Of a stretch of DNA of 64,000 nt, positions 8,401-16,650 are shown piece after piece. The stretch is from Poriferisodalis sp965203655 (GTDB lineage Bacteria > Actinomycetota > Acidimicrobiia > Acidimicrobiales > Poriferisodalaceae): contig NZ_CBDBDD010000009.1 of NCBI RefSeq assembly GCF_965203655.1, forward strand, positions 248,001-312,000, written 5' to 3'. Made by a program: the position numbers and the translations under genes. The notes under the pieces were generated by a model. The model was not told where the DNA came from, did no database searches, and saw only the letters and a list, made by a program, of their open reading frames with translations. How positions within the stretch are numbered: position 1 is the first letter of the stretch; every line of letters starts with the position of its first letter.

Positions 8401-9612
8401 CTAAGCGCGGGCGCTGGGTCCGTAGGACAGGTGCATCAGGTCGCCCTCGGCGAAGCGTGACGGTCGCAGAGCGCTGATGTCGATGGGCGGCGCGTCGCCC
8501 ACCTGGTCGACGCCGAGCACGCGGGCTGCGACGATCTCGCCGAGAGCGGGTGACAGCTTGAGCCCGTGGCCCGAGAGGCCGACGGCCAGGTACAGGCCCT
8601 CCACCTGCGCGATGTCCGACGCCCAGCCCAGGATGGGGTGGTAGTCGGGCGCGACGTCGTAGGCCCCGGCCGTGGTGCTGACGGTGGACGCGACGGTCAG
8701 GCTCGGGAGTCGTTCGGAGATGGCAGCCCGCAGACGCACGTCGTGAGCTGCATGGCCGGCCCTGGACGCATCGGCGAGCGGGTCATCGACCACGGGCATC
8801 TCCGGCGGGTAGGCGACGGCGACGATGTGACGGCCCATGTCGGGTCGGATCACCAGGTTGGAGTTGCCATCGGTGATGCAGGTTCCCAGTGCTCGTGCTC
8901 CAGCGCTCTGTTCGAGCACTGCCATTTCCAGCCGCCGCCGCTCGATGGGCACCTCCACGCCCAGCGGATCCAGCAGGTCGCGCGCCCATGCCCCAGTGGC
9001 GGCCACAACGACCGGCGCGACGATCTCTCCGCCGGCGGTGTTCACGCCGGTGACGGCCCCGCCCGAGGTCATGATTTCCTCGACGTTGACCGGCGCGAGC
9101 ACATCGGCACCGGCGGCGCTCGCCGCGGTGAGCCAGCTCAGCACCATCTTGGTGACGTCGATGTAGCCGCCCTCGGGCTCGTAGGCGCCGCCGGCGAGAC
9201 CGTCGGCGTTCACCAGCGGCTCGACCTCGGTGATCTGGCTGCCGACAACGAAGCTGGTGTCCACGCCGAGGCTGCGGCCGAGCTCGATGTTGTGGCGCAG
9301 GCCGTCGAGCTGATCTGCGACGACCAGCAGCATGTAGCCGAAGCGGGCGTAGCCGGGATCGCCGAAGCCCACCGCCGAGTCCCAGTTCTGGATGCAGTGG
9401 AAGCCCCGCTGGGCGATGCGCACCATCAGCTCGTTGGAGTAGTGCTGGCGGATCTGGCCGAACGTGCGGCCCGAGATGCCGCCCACCGGTGCCCGGGCGT
9501 CCACGATGGCCACGCGCATATCCGAATGTCGGGCGAGCTGGTAGCCGATGCTGGCACCGGTCACCCCGGCGCCGATGACCACAACGTCCGCTTCAGATGG
9601 GATCGCCTGCAC
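8401..9612 (-). CDS. FAD-dependent oxidoreductase (DAO/sarcosine-oxidase-like)
   Basis: This 403-residue flavoprotein carries VVIGAGVTGASIGYQLA at the N-terminus, a GGISGRTFGQIRQHYSN loop and the C-terminal VAPDYHPILGWASD and LAVGLSGHGLKLSPALGE motifs of the DAO family. It is the last gene of the tdm-tmm transcript, 38 bases after tmm, suggesting oxidation of a secondary or tertiary N-methyl amino acid such as sarcosine or dimethylglycine. The GTG at 9612 follows GAAGGG with seven-base spacing; a TTG three bases earlier is also possible. The substrate cannot be read from sequence. Confidence 0.82.
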   Translation of the reverse strand: MQAIPSEADVVVIGAGVTGASIGYQLARHSDMRVAIVDARAPVGGISGRTFGQIRQHYSNELMVRIAQRGFHCIQNWDSAVGFGDPGYARFGYMLLVVADQLDGLRHNIELGRSLGVDTSFVVGSQITEVEPLVNADGLAGGAYEPEGGYIDVTKMVLSWLTAASAAGADVLAPVNVEEIMTSGGAVTGVNTAGGEIVAPVVVAATGAWARDLLDPLGVEVPIERRRLEMAVLEQSAGARALGTCITDGNSNLVIRPDMGRHIVAVAYPPEMPVVDDPLADASRAGHAAHDVRLRAAISERLPSLTVASTVSTTAGAYDVAPDYHPILGWASDIAQVEGLYLAVGLSGHGLKLSPALGEIVAARVLGVDQVGDAPPIDISALRPSRFAEGDLMHLSYGPSARA

Positions 9613-9653
9613 CAAGCGGCCCTTCGCTGTTCTCTCTTGGCGAGACCCGCCGA

Positions 9654-10994
9654 TCAGCCTTCAGCCAAGTACGACTCCAGCGAGTCGTCGAGGGCGTCCT
9701 CCCACGACGTGTGGTGCACCGGTGCCAGCGTGCCGGTCACCGGCGAGGTGTGGCCGTGGTCGCGGTAGCCGATGATCGACTGCTTCTTGTGCCCCTTCCA
9801 GTCCTTGAACATCTTGTTGATGAGCTGCGTGTTCGGGTCGGGGCAGTCGGTCTGGTCGATCAGGTCCTGGGTGTAGTCGCCCTGGAAGTCGATGGCCCCG
9901 TAGTCGTCGGCCACGGCGTCCTCGGCGGCCTGGAAGTCGTCGATCCAGCGGGCCTGCTCGTCCGCGCCGGGCAGTTCGATGCGGCCCAGGATCACGTCGC
10001 GGGCGTACCAGGCCTGGGCGTCGAACATGTTGAACGTGTACCACTGGTCCTGCATGCCCAGGTAGAGGATCCGGTTCTCCGGCTGGAACACCACGCCCCG
10101 GTACAGCATCGACGAAGCGAGCCGGTTGGCGGTCACCAGGCGCAGCTCGTCGTCCATGAACGGGAAGTGGTGCAGGTAGCCGGTGCACGAGACGATGGCA
10201 TCCACCTCGGCGCTGGTGCCGTCGGTGAAGTGCACGGTGCGACCGTCGACATGGGTGAGGATCGGCTTCTCGCTGATGCCGGCGGGCCAATCGAAGCCCA
10301 TTGGTCCGCTGCGCGAGGAGCAGATGACCTCCGACGCCCCGTACTTCCACAGCTGCGACGCGATGTCCTCGGCCGAGTAGCTCGAGCCGATCACCATGAC
10401 GACCTGGCCTTCGAACTGCACGGCGTCGCGGAAGTCGTGGGCGTGCAGCAGCGTGCCGCCGAACGTCTCGTAGCCGGGATAGTGAGGCATGTTGGGCGTC
10501 GAGAAGTGTCCCGTCGACACGACCACCCAGTCGAAGTCCTCGCTGACGTTGGCGTCGGCGGCGTGATCGTGCGACGTCACCGTGAAGCCGTCACCGGACG
10601 CAGAGCGGCTCACCCGTCGCACCGCTTGGTTGAAGCGGATGCTGTCGCGGATGCCGCTGCGCTCTGCCCGCCCGATGATGTAGTCGTAGAGCACTTCCCG
10701 TGGCGGGAACGAGGCAACTGGCTTGCCGAAGTGCTCCTCGAAGCCGTAGTCGGCGAATTCCAGGCACTCCTTGGGGCCGTTGGACCACAGGTAGCGGTAC
10801 ATGGAGCCGTGGCAGGGCTCGCCGTGTTCATCGAGGCCCGTGCGCCACGTGTAGTTCCACAGGCCGCCCCAATCCTCTTGCTTCTCGAAGCAGACAAGTT
10901 CGACGCCCGCAGCCTCCCCCGAGGCGTCGCTGGCGAACGCATGCAGCTGCGACAGTCCGCACGGTCCAGCACCGATGATGGCTACCCGAGTCAT
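9654..10994 (-). CDS. tmm: Trimethylamine monooxygenase (flavin-containing monooxygenase)
   Basis: Tmm oxidises trimethylamine to trimethylamine N-oxide with NADPH and O2. The 446-residue length equals bacterial Tmm. The FAD fingerprint GAGPCG (residues 8-13), FEKQEDWGGLWNYTWRTG, YRYLWSNGPKECLEFADY, the FMO signature FGGTLLHAHDF, the NADPH-site segment VIGSSYSAEDIASQ and MQDQWYTFNMFDAQAWYARDVI all agree closely with what I remember of the Methylocella silvestris enzyme. Its neighbour upstream on the same strand is tdm, the next step of the pathway. The ribosome site is GGGGGG. Activity on other tertiary amines or dimethylsulfide is known for Tmm and would be likely here. Confidence 0.95.
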   Translation of the reverse strand: MTRVAIIGAGPCGLSQLHAFASDASGEAAGVELVCFEKQEDWGGLWNYTWRTGLDEHGEPCHGSMYRYLWSNGPKECLEFADYGFEEHFGKPVASFPPREVLYDYIIGRAERSGIRDSIRFNQAVRRVSRSASGDGFTVTSHDHAADANVSEDFDWVVVSTGHFSTPNMPHYPGYETFGGTLLHAHDFRDAVQFEGQVVMVIGSSYSAEDIASQLWKYGASEVICSSRSGPMGFDWPAGISEKPILTHVDGRTVHFTDGTSAEVDAIVSCTGYLHHFPFMDDELRLVTANRLASSMLYRGVVFQPENRILYLGMQDQWYTFNMFDAQAWYARDVILGRIELPGADEQARWIDDFQAAEDAVADDYGAIDFQGDYTQDLIDQTDCPDPNTQLINKMFKDWKGHKKQSIIGYRDHGHTSPVTGTLAPVHHTSWEDALDDSLESYLAEG

Positions 10995-11090
10995 ATCCGG
11001 ATCCCCCCTGTGAGTAGATGTTTATGCAATGAGAGTAGAACGTCGCCCAGTCTTGCATCTGCGTGCACAGGTCCGGGACACGTTGCGCGA

Positions 11091-11110
11091 CCGCTGCGGA
11101 GGCGGCAGGA
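11091..11110. repeat. 20-base repeat immediately 3' of tdm
   Basis: The 20 bases ccgctgcggaggcggcagga recur exactly at 17599-17618. Both copies lie a few bases downstream of the stop codon of a minus-strand gene and in the same orientation. Function is unknown; it could be part of a transcript 3' end or a small mobile repeat. Confidence 0.6.
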
Positions 11111-11112
11111 CC

Positions 11113-13503
11113 CTATGAGCGCACTCGGGATTTGTCGGGATCGTAGAACGGGAAGCGCACGACCTCGGCAGCGATGCGCTTCTCGTGGCCGTCCAGCTTG
11201 CCCACTTCCACCGCGGTGCCGATCTCGTTGTAGGGCAGCGTCATGCGGCACAGGGCGATGTTCTTGCGCAGGATGGGCGAGATGGTGCCGCTGGTGACCT
11301 CGCCGACGTGATTGCGCCCGACGTACACGCCGTCGCCGAGCCCGGCCGGCTCACCCCCCTCGAGTTCGAGGCCCACCAGCCGCCGCTGGGGATTGTCGCG
11401 CCGGTCGAACAGGGCATCGCGTCCGATGAAGTCGTCTTCCTTGGTCTTGAGCGGGACCGTGAAGCCGATGCCCGCCTCGTAGGGATCGGTCTGGTCGCAG
11501 AACTCGTGGCCGGCGAAGACCAGCCCAGCCTCGATGCGCAGCATGTCGAGCGCACTCAGGCCCATGGGCACGAGCCCGTGGGGGGCGCCCGCCTCGAAGA
11601 TCGCGTCCCACACCGCCGGGGCATCGGAGGGATGGCAGAACACCTCGTAGCCGAGTTCGCCGGTGTATCCGGTGCGTGAGAGCACCAGCGGGATGCCGTC
11701 GTAGTCGCCGATGCGAGCGATGGCGAACCGGAACCAGCCGAGCTCGGAGACGGTGGGCTGATCGGGGCGAGTCCAGATGACTTCGTCAAGGATGCGGCGG
11801 CTGTTGGGGCCTTGGACCTGCAGGTTGTGGAGCTGCTCGGTGGAGTTGCGCACCCAGACGTCCAAGCCCATCCGCTCTGCCTGCTCGCGCAGCCAGATGC
11901 CGCTGTAGCCGAGCTGACCGCCGATCCAGCGGAAGTTCTGGCGCGTGATGCGGAAGACGGTGCCGTCGTCGATCATGCCGCCCGTGGGGTGGCACAAGGC
12001 GGTGTAGACCACCTGCCCGTCGGCGAGCTTGCGGACGTTGCGCGTGACGCAGGTCTGCATCAGCAGCTCGGCATCGGGCCCCGTCACCTCGTACTTGCGC
12101 AGCGGCGACAGATCGATGGCTGCCGCCGCCTGCCGGCACGCCCAGTACTCCTCGGTGGCGCCGTGCGCCGTGTAGTGGTCGGCCAGCCAGTAGCCGCAGT
12201 ACTCGCTGAAGCTGCGCGTCAGGGCGGCGGTGCGGGAGTGGAATCCGGTCTCTTTGGTGAGCTGGGCTTCGGAGTCCGCGGTCATTCTGATCGCCGTCGC
12301 TTTCTTGAACATGTTGGCTGCGGGGTACACCCTGACCGCAATGTCGGTGGGGTTCCAGCCGTTGGCGGCGTCGACATCGCACGGGCAGGCGGTGCTGACG
12401 CACACCAGATCCTCCAGCGCCCGCAGCAGCACGTAGTCGCCGGGGCGTGACCACGGCTCGTCGAAGTAGATCTGGTTCGCGTCGTCCACCTGGGTGTTGT
12501 AGAAGAAGTTGATCGCCTCCCAGCCGCGCCGTGGGGCGACGTTGTAGGGATCGAGCTCCCGGTTGATGTTGTCGGTGCAGTTGACGTGGCCGGGGTAGCC
12601 CATCTCCTCGTAGTAGCGGGCGTTGCAGGCCGTGTTGAAGGTGTCGTGGCGGCCCACCGTGTCCTGCACCACCTCCACGAGCGGCTGCATCTTGGCGTTG
12701 AAGAACTTCGAGTACAGCCCCGGTGCGGGGCAGCTCGCCCCCATGAGCGAGCGGGTGATGGTGGCGTCGAGGCAGAGTTCGTTGCCGGCCTCGAGGTCGG
12801 CTACCGCGAAGCATTGGAAGTCCGAGCACTGCCGTCCCTCGGCGTCCACGACCTGGAACCAGTCGCCCTTGGGCACCTGGTAGGCGCGAGCGGTGCTGGC
12901 GAGGATGATGAAGTCCTGGCTGGGGTCGGCCAGCGGCGTGGGCAGCAGGGGCTCGGCGCCATTGCCGGCCGGGTCGCGTCGGTGGACGTATGCGATGAGG
13001 TCGGTCGGGGGGACGCCGCCGTGCGCCGACATGGCTCCGCCGGGCGCTGCGACCACGCAGGCGAGGTCGTCGAGGGCAGTCACGCGAGCGCTGCTGTTGG
13101 CGGGTGTGTCGCCGTCGAGAAGCCTCAGCGGCGTCGCTGCCTGCATGGCCCCCATGTCGATGCCCACCCGTTCGAGGCCGGCCCGCACCCGGCGGGCGTC
13201 ATGCAGCGGCGCTGAGAGGATGCCGACGGCGACCGGATCGGATCCATCGGCTGTTCGGGCATTGCCGCCAGCGCCCTTGAGCCCAGCGACCTCGAGCAGG
13301 CCCGGGTCCGAGTGGCCGCCGGCACCGAACGCGAGCAGCTCGCATGGCTGGCAGCCTTCGGGATCGACGACCTCCAGCTCGTCGCCCGCATCGAGGGCCA
13401 GCACCGTTGCCCCGCCGCCGGTGACCCGATATCGCTCGACCCCCGGTCCGAGCAGCATCAGTCCGGGCACCACCTCGGACTCGCCGGGCAGCAGCAGTGT
13501 CAT
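11113..13503 (-). CDS. tdm: Trimethylamine N-oxide demethylase (TMAO aldolase)
   Basis: Tdm splits TMAO into dimethylamine and formaldehyde. The 796-residue size and two-part design are diagnostic: an N-terminal DUF1989 (urea-carboxylase-associated) metal domain extends to about residue 390, with RQCSDFQCF, FNTACNARYYEEMGYPGHVNC and CVSTACPCD supplying conserved cysteines, and a GcvT folate-binding domain follows (about 420-790), with HPTGGMIDDGTVFRI and GYTGELGYEVF. The folate domain is thought to capture the formaldehyde. Its ATG overlaps the stop of the upstream membrane gene (ATGA), and tmm follows 118 bases on. A plain DUF1989/GcvT protein of other function is unlikely given tmm. Confidence 0.95.
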   Translation of the reverse strand: MTLLLPGESEVVPGLMLLGPGVERYRVTGGGATVLALDAGDELEVVDPEGCQPCELLAFGAGGHSDPGLLEVAGLKGAGGNARTADGSDPVAVGILSAPLHDARRVRAGLERVGIDMGAMQAATPLRLLDGDTPANSSARVTALDDLACVVAAPGGAMSAHGGVPPTDLIAYVHRRDPAGNGAEPLLPTPLADPSQDFIILASTARAYQVPKGDWFQVVDAEGRQCSDFQCFAVADLEAGNELCLDATITRSLMGASCPAPGLYSKFFNAKMQPLVEVVQDTVGRHDTFNTACNARYYEEMGYPGHVNCTDNINRELDPYNVAPRRGWEAINFFYNTQVDDANQIYFDEPWSRPGDYVLLRALEDLVCVSTACPCDVDAANGWNPTDIAVRVYPAANMFKKATAIRMTADSEAQLTKETGFHSRTAALTRSFSEYCGYWLADHYTAHGATEEYWACRQAAAAIDLSPLRKYEVTGPDAELLMQTCVTRNVRKLADGQVVYTALCHPTGGMIDDGTVFRITRQNFRWIGGQLGYSGIWLREQAERMGLDVWVRNSTEQLHNLQVQGPNSRRILDEVIWTRPDQPTVSELGWFRFAIARIGDYDGIPLVLSRTGYTGELGYEVFCHPSDAPAVWDAIFEAGAPHGLVPMGLSALDMLRIEAGLVFAGHEFCDQTDPYEAGIGFTVPLKTKEDDFIGRDALFDRRDNPQRRLVGLELEGGEPAGLGDGVYVGRNHVGEVTSGTISPILRKNIALCRMTLPYNEIGTAVEVGKLDGHEKRIAAEVVRFPFYDPDKSRVRS

Positions 13504-13937
13504 CGCCGCCGGCCGAGCGGTCCGGAGAAGAACCAGCGCGGCGGCTCGTCGGGGTCGCGACCCTCACCCGCAGCAACGCCGGCGAACATGTTCCACCCGA
13601 GCAGCACGACGGCCGCCGCACAGGTGATGAAGGCGATCTGGGGCCCGAGGCCCGGATCGGGGCTGCCGAGGCCCGACGGGCTGACGAGTTCACGGATTGC
13701 GATGGTGCCCGCGAAACCGGCGCCGATCCAAGCGGGGCGCCAGCGGATCTGAATCAGCACCACGGTCAGGAGACAGATGACGAGCAAGATCCGCCCGATG
13801 CCGGTGCTGATGCCGCTCACCGTCTTGGTGGTGTCCGTCAGCGGCCCGACTCGGACGTTGGTGTTCCACGGCAGGAACATCGCGGCGCCCGCCACCACCA
13901 CGCACGCTTGGGCGATCCACTTGCGAGTGGCGCTCAT
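13500..13937 (-). CDS. Small integral membrane protein coupled to tdm
   Basis: This 145-residue protein has about four hydrophobic segments (near residues 8-22, 47-64, 69-83 and 96-115) and a basic C-terminal tail rich in Arg and Pro. I do not recognise a family. Its stop overlaps the tdm start by four bases, so the two are translationally coupled and it probably serves the TMAO pathway, for instance in the membrane or as a transporter accessory. It begins only 28 bases downstream of the strong hairpin that follows the amt cluster. Confidence 0.65.
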   Translation of the reverse strand: MSATRKWIAQACVVVAGAAMFLPWNTNVRVGPLTDTTKTVSGISTGIGRILLVICLLTVVLIQIRWRPAWIGAGFAGTIAIRELVSPSGLGSPDPGLGPQIAFITCAAAVVLLGWNMFAGVAAGEGRDPDEPPRWFFSGPLGRRR

Positions 13938-13965
13938 GGCCCCAACCTAGAACCTCAACGCGCCA

Positions 13966-14003
13966 GCAGACGCCGCGCCGCCGGTGGGCGGCGCGGCGTC
14001 TGC
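13966..14003 (-). terminator. Perfect 17-bp GC hairpin after the amt cluster
   Basis: GCAGACGCCGCGCCGCC (13966-13982) and its exact complement (13987-14003) flank a GGTG loop. It sits 32 bases past the stop of the last small amt-linked gene. No T-run follows on either strand, as is common for actinobacterial terminators. It may stop or only attenuate transcription running from amt into the tdm-tmm genes, since only 28 bases separate it from the next start codon. Confidence 0.75.
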
Positions 14004-14035
14004 CGCGTTGGTTGTGATGCGTCTGCTGACTGCTG

Positions 14036-14164
14036 TCAGCCGACGACCTGGATGGCAATGATCGCGAAGACGATGCAGGCGATGGTGAAGACCACCACCC
14101 CCATCTCAACGGCCTTGCTGTGACCTTGCAGTCCTTGGAATTCGATCTGCTTGCGTCGAGCCAT
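14036..14164 (-). CDS. 42-aa single-pass membrane protein downstream of amt
   Basis: The ORF begins MARRKQIEFQG, with a basic N-terminus, and continues into one hydrophobic segment (about residues 22-40) ending in VVG. A full GGAGG ribosome site stands seven bases ahead of the ATG, which is strong evidence for translation. It follows the 85-residue membrane protein by 11 bases and is the last gene before the hairpin. No family is recognised; the basic amino end should stay in the cytoplasm. Confidence 0.7.
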   Translation of the reverse strand: MARRKQIEFQGLQGHSKAVEMGVVVFTIACIVFAIIAIQVVG

Positions 14165-14175
14165 GTCAAGTCCTC

Positions 14176-14433
14176 CTAGCTGTACTTGTCAGCGAGACGG
14201 TCAGCTGCATGGTTCAGCAGCTTGTCCTCGCGCGCCGTCACAAGAAACGCCGCAACCACGGAAACGGCGATCCCGATGACGGCGAGAACGACCGAGGCCG
14301 TATTGCCGCCTGGGCCAAAGGTGAAATAGCCAGGGCAGGCGTTATAGAACGCTTCGCACAGACGTTCACCGGTGTCAGGATTCTCGACAGCCCTGAGAGC
14401 TTCGTCCCAGCTGTCGTAAGGGAAGGTGTTCAT
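14176..14433 (-). CDS. 85-aa single-pass membrane protein downstream of amt
   Basis: The protein begins MNTFPYDSWDEALRAVENP, has two cysteines (Cys26 and Cys33) in CEAFYNACPGYF, one hydrophobic helix (about residues 45-64) and a charged C-terminal helix (AREDKLLNHAADRLADKY). A GAGGAGG site precedes the ATG by six bases. The two cysteines before the helix would lie outside the cell if the tail is cytoplasmic and could form a disulfide. It is the middle of three tiny membrane genes after amt. Function unknown. Confidence 0.75.
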   Translation of the reverse strand: MNTFPYDSWDEALRAVENPDTGERLCEAFYNACPGYFTFGPGGNTASVVLAVIGIAVSVVAAFLVTAREDKLLNHAADRLADKYS

Positions 14434-14459
14434 TCAATCCTCCTCAGGTTTGAACGAGG

Positions 14460-14591
14460 TCAGTGATCGTGTCGGTCCTGTCCCTGTGCCTCTTGCTGCG
14501 CTCGTTTCTGCTTGCCCCAGTACCCGGCGGCCGAAACCAGCAGGTACATGACGACGATCGCAAGAATGAACTGCAGCCACGAGGCGGACAC
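14460..14591 (-). CDS. 43-aa single-pass membrane protein directly after amt
   Basis: A GTG five bases after the amt stop opens a 43-residue ORF: MSASWLQFILAIVVMYLLVS is a membrane helix and the tail GYWGKQKRAQQEAQGQDRHDH is charged. There is no good ribosome site, so translation would depend on coupling to amt. Short hydrophobic-plus-charged design and tight spacing support reality, with less certainty than the two genes that follow. Confidence 0.6.
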   Translation of the reverse strand: MSASWLQFILAIVVMYLLVSAAGYWGKQKRAQQEAQGQDRHDH

Positions 14592-14596
14592 CCGAC

Positions 14597-15982
14597 TTAT
14601 CGGTTGGCGGCGAGGTCGGCCCGCAGCGTTTCGTCTGCGTCCCCCTCGGACCCGTCAGCGTGGACAATGGGCTCAGGGGCTCGGCCGAACTCCGGATAGA
14701 AGTCCGTCTCGAACTCGGCCATGTCGAGGCCCTCGACCTCCACCTCGGGCGGCACCCGGAGCAGGTTGAACTGCTTGAGGATCCACGATGCGACGTACCC
14801 CGTGACGAACGACAATGCGAAGATCGCCGCTGCACCTACGAGTTGACCCAGGAAGCTGGTCTTCACTCCGCCGGCCCCTGTCGGGTAGCCCCCGGCGAAG
14901 ATGCCCACGAGCATGACGCCCCAGAAGCCCATGACACCGTGGACTGACACCGCGCCGACGGCGTCGTCGATGCGGGCCTTCTGCTCGATCCAGTTGCCCA
15001 CGCTGTAGGCAAGACCGGCGGAGAAGAACGCCAGGATCAGTGTCAAGTTCGGGCTGTAGATATCGGCGCCTGCCGAGACAGCCACCACGCCGGCCAGACC
15101 ACCGGAGATGGTCCAGAACGGATCGCCCTTGGCGAAGATGTAGCCGCCGGCGAAACCGCCTGCGAAGCCCATGGTGATGGTGAACGTGATCGCCGACAGT
15201 GTGGCCGGGCTGAAGTAGATGTTCGCCCAGCCCGGCGTGGTGTCGGCCGTGATTGCCAGGCACGCCGCGTAGAACGCGTAGAACGCCGTGAAGATGATCA
15301 TCAGCCCCATCAGCGTCAGATGGAGGTTGTGGGGCTTGAACACCCGTGTCCCGCCGTCCGCGTCGTAGCGACCGATTCTCGGCCCGAGGTTGAAGAGCAC
15401 TCCCAAGGCGAAGATGCCGGCGACGCCGTGGACCACGCCCGAAGCGGCGAAGTCGTGGTAGCCGAAGTGGACACTCAGCCAGCCGCCGTAGCTCCAACCC
15501 CAAGCGGCCGCGATCACCCAGACGATGCCGCCCATGAGAGCGGTGAGCCAGAGGTAAGCCGAGATTCGGATTCGCTCTAGCACCGAGCCGGACATGATCG
15601 AGCCGGTTGTCCACGAGAACAGCACGAAGGCCGCCCAGAAGACGCCGCTGATGTTGTCGCCGAGATTTGGCCCCATGGAGCCATCCCACGGTAGGCCGAA
15701 GCCATCGCCGCAGTAATAGTCACCCGAGGCGGCTGTGCCACCTCCGTCGGCTGTCCCGGTGAACTTGAGGCCCTCCTGCATGCAGAAGTAGACGTACCAA
15801 CCGACGTAATAGAACGTCGGCGTCACGACGGCGATCGTCATGATGTTCTTCATGGCCGTCGACATGACGTTCTTGCGACGGCTGACGCCGGCTTCATACG
15901 TCATGAAGCCGACGTGCAATAGCCACATGATCGCGACCGTGAAGAAGTAGTAAGCCTCCGTGAACACAACAGAGGTATCCAT
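14597..15982 (-). CDS. amt: Ammonium/methylammonium transporter
   Basis: This 461-residue Amt/MEP/Rh channel has about eleven membrane helices. Both pore histidines are visible, in DFAASGVVHGVAG and VSVHGVMGFWG. ATG 15982 has GGGGGGAGG five bases ahead, which decides it over an in-frame start 14 codons upstream. The C-terminal tail is long and acidic (EVEVEGLDMAEFETDF), and no PII (glnK) gene is adjacent, which is the usual partner. Next to tmm/tdm and gmaS it may scavenge ammonium or methylammonium released by amine breakdown. Confidence 0.95.
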   Translation of the reverse strand: MDTSVVFTEAYYFFTVAIMWLLHVGFMTYEAGVSRRKNVMSTAMKNIMTIAVVTPTFYYVGWYVYFCMQEGLKFTGTADGGGTAASGDYYCGDGFGLPWDGSMGPNLGDNISGVFWAAFVLFSWTTGSIMSGSVLERIRISAYLWLTALMGGIVWVIAAAWGWSYGGWLSVHFGYHDFAASGVVHGVAGIFALGVLFNLGPRIGRYDADGGTRVFKPHNLHLTLMGLMIIFTAFYAFYAACLAITADTTPGWANIYFSPATLSAITFTITMGFAGGFAGGYIFAKGDPFWTISGGLAGVVAVSAGADIYSPNLTLILAFFSAGLAYSVGNWIEQKARIDDAVGAVSVHGVMGFWGVMLVGIFAGGYPTGAGGVKTSFLGQLVGAAAIFALSFVTGYVASWILKQFNLLRVPPEVEVEGLDMAEFETDFYPEFGRAPEPIVHADGSEGDADETLRADLAANR

Positions 15983-16049
15983 CGCGCCTCCCCCCATTTT
16001 CGGTTTGCGCTGAGTCCCCAACAACCCGGGCGCCAGACCAATTGGAGGA

Positions 16050-16058
16050 AACCGTAAC
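16050..16058 (-). promoter_or_regulatory. GTTACGGTT motif upstream of amt
   Basis: Read on the minus strand the nine bases match the word in the gmaS leader (1741-1749). It lies 67 bases upstream of the amt start within a 222-base gap that otherwise shows no gene. Confidence 0.25.
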
Positions 16059-16204
16059 AGGTTCGCAATGTTCGATCTGACATCGCCCGCGCAATGGGTG
16101 GAAATTGAACGTCGCGGGTGATTTCTTGAACGAGGCAGTCCGGCTTGCAGCGCGCTGTTGACGAATTCGTGACGCGGCTGTGCTGGACTCGACTGCCGCG
16201 CGGA

Positions 16205-16618
16205 TCAGCCGTCGCCGGCGTCGCCGACCTGCACTTCGCGGATCTCCCCGGTGCCGGCGTGCACCCAGATCGCTGCGTGGTGGAGGAAGTCCTCGGACCC
16301 GCCGTCGGGGTCTGCAACCGTAAAGACCACGACCCAATAGGGCGTCGGGGGGAAGCCCTGGCGGAGCACCTTGGCCTCGGTGCGTTCGGGCGTGAAGCCA
16401 TCGGGGTGCGCGTCGAGCTCGGCGCGAGCAATGGCGACGGCCTCGTTCTCCTCGAGGTCGACGCCGGAGCAGCTTCCCGGAGCGAAGACGAGGAGGATGG
16501 CCAGGATCACGCCGACGACGATGAGCAGCAGCGGCCGACCAGGCATCGCGTTCAGGCGGCCGATCAGGCCCTTCGATCCGTTGGGCGGCTCGGGCGGCAT
16601 CAACTCGTCGTCAGGCAT
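16205..16618 (-). CDS. Membrane-anchored hypothetical protein
   Basis: The 137-residue protein has a proline-rich cytoplasmic start, one membrane helix (about residues 28-47), then an extracytoplasmic domain containing EAVAIARAELDAHP, TPYWVVVFTVADP and VHAGTGEIREVQVG. That pattern of a processed helix followed by strands resembles PepSY-like modules, but similarity is only suggestive. It is the last gene of a minus-strand run starting at the XRE-cupin regulator. Confidence 0.65.
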   Translation of the reverse strand: MPDDELMPPEPPNGSKGLIGRLNAMPGRPLLLIVVGVILAILLVFAPGSCSGVDLEENEAVAIARAELDAHPDGFTPERTEAKVLRQGFPPTPYWVVVFTVADPDGGSEDFLHHAAIWVHAGTGEIREVQVGDAGDG

Positions 16619-16650
16619 CGTGGTGTCCTCTGGCTTTCCGGCTGATGGGA

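Noticed and set aside
9597..11297. 566-codon plus-strand ORF opposite tmm
   Set aside because: Shadow of tmm and tdm; its translation is repetitive VVxD/HLV-type antisense sequence.
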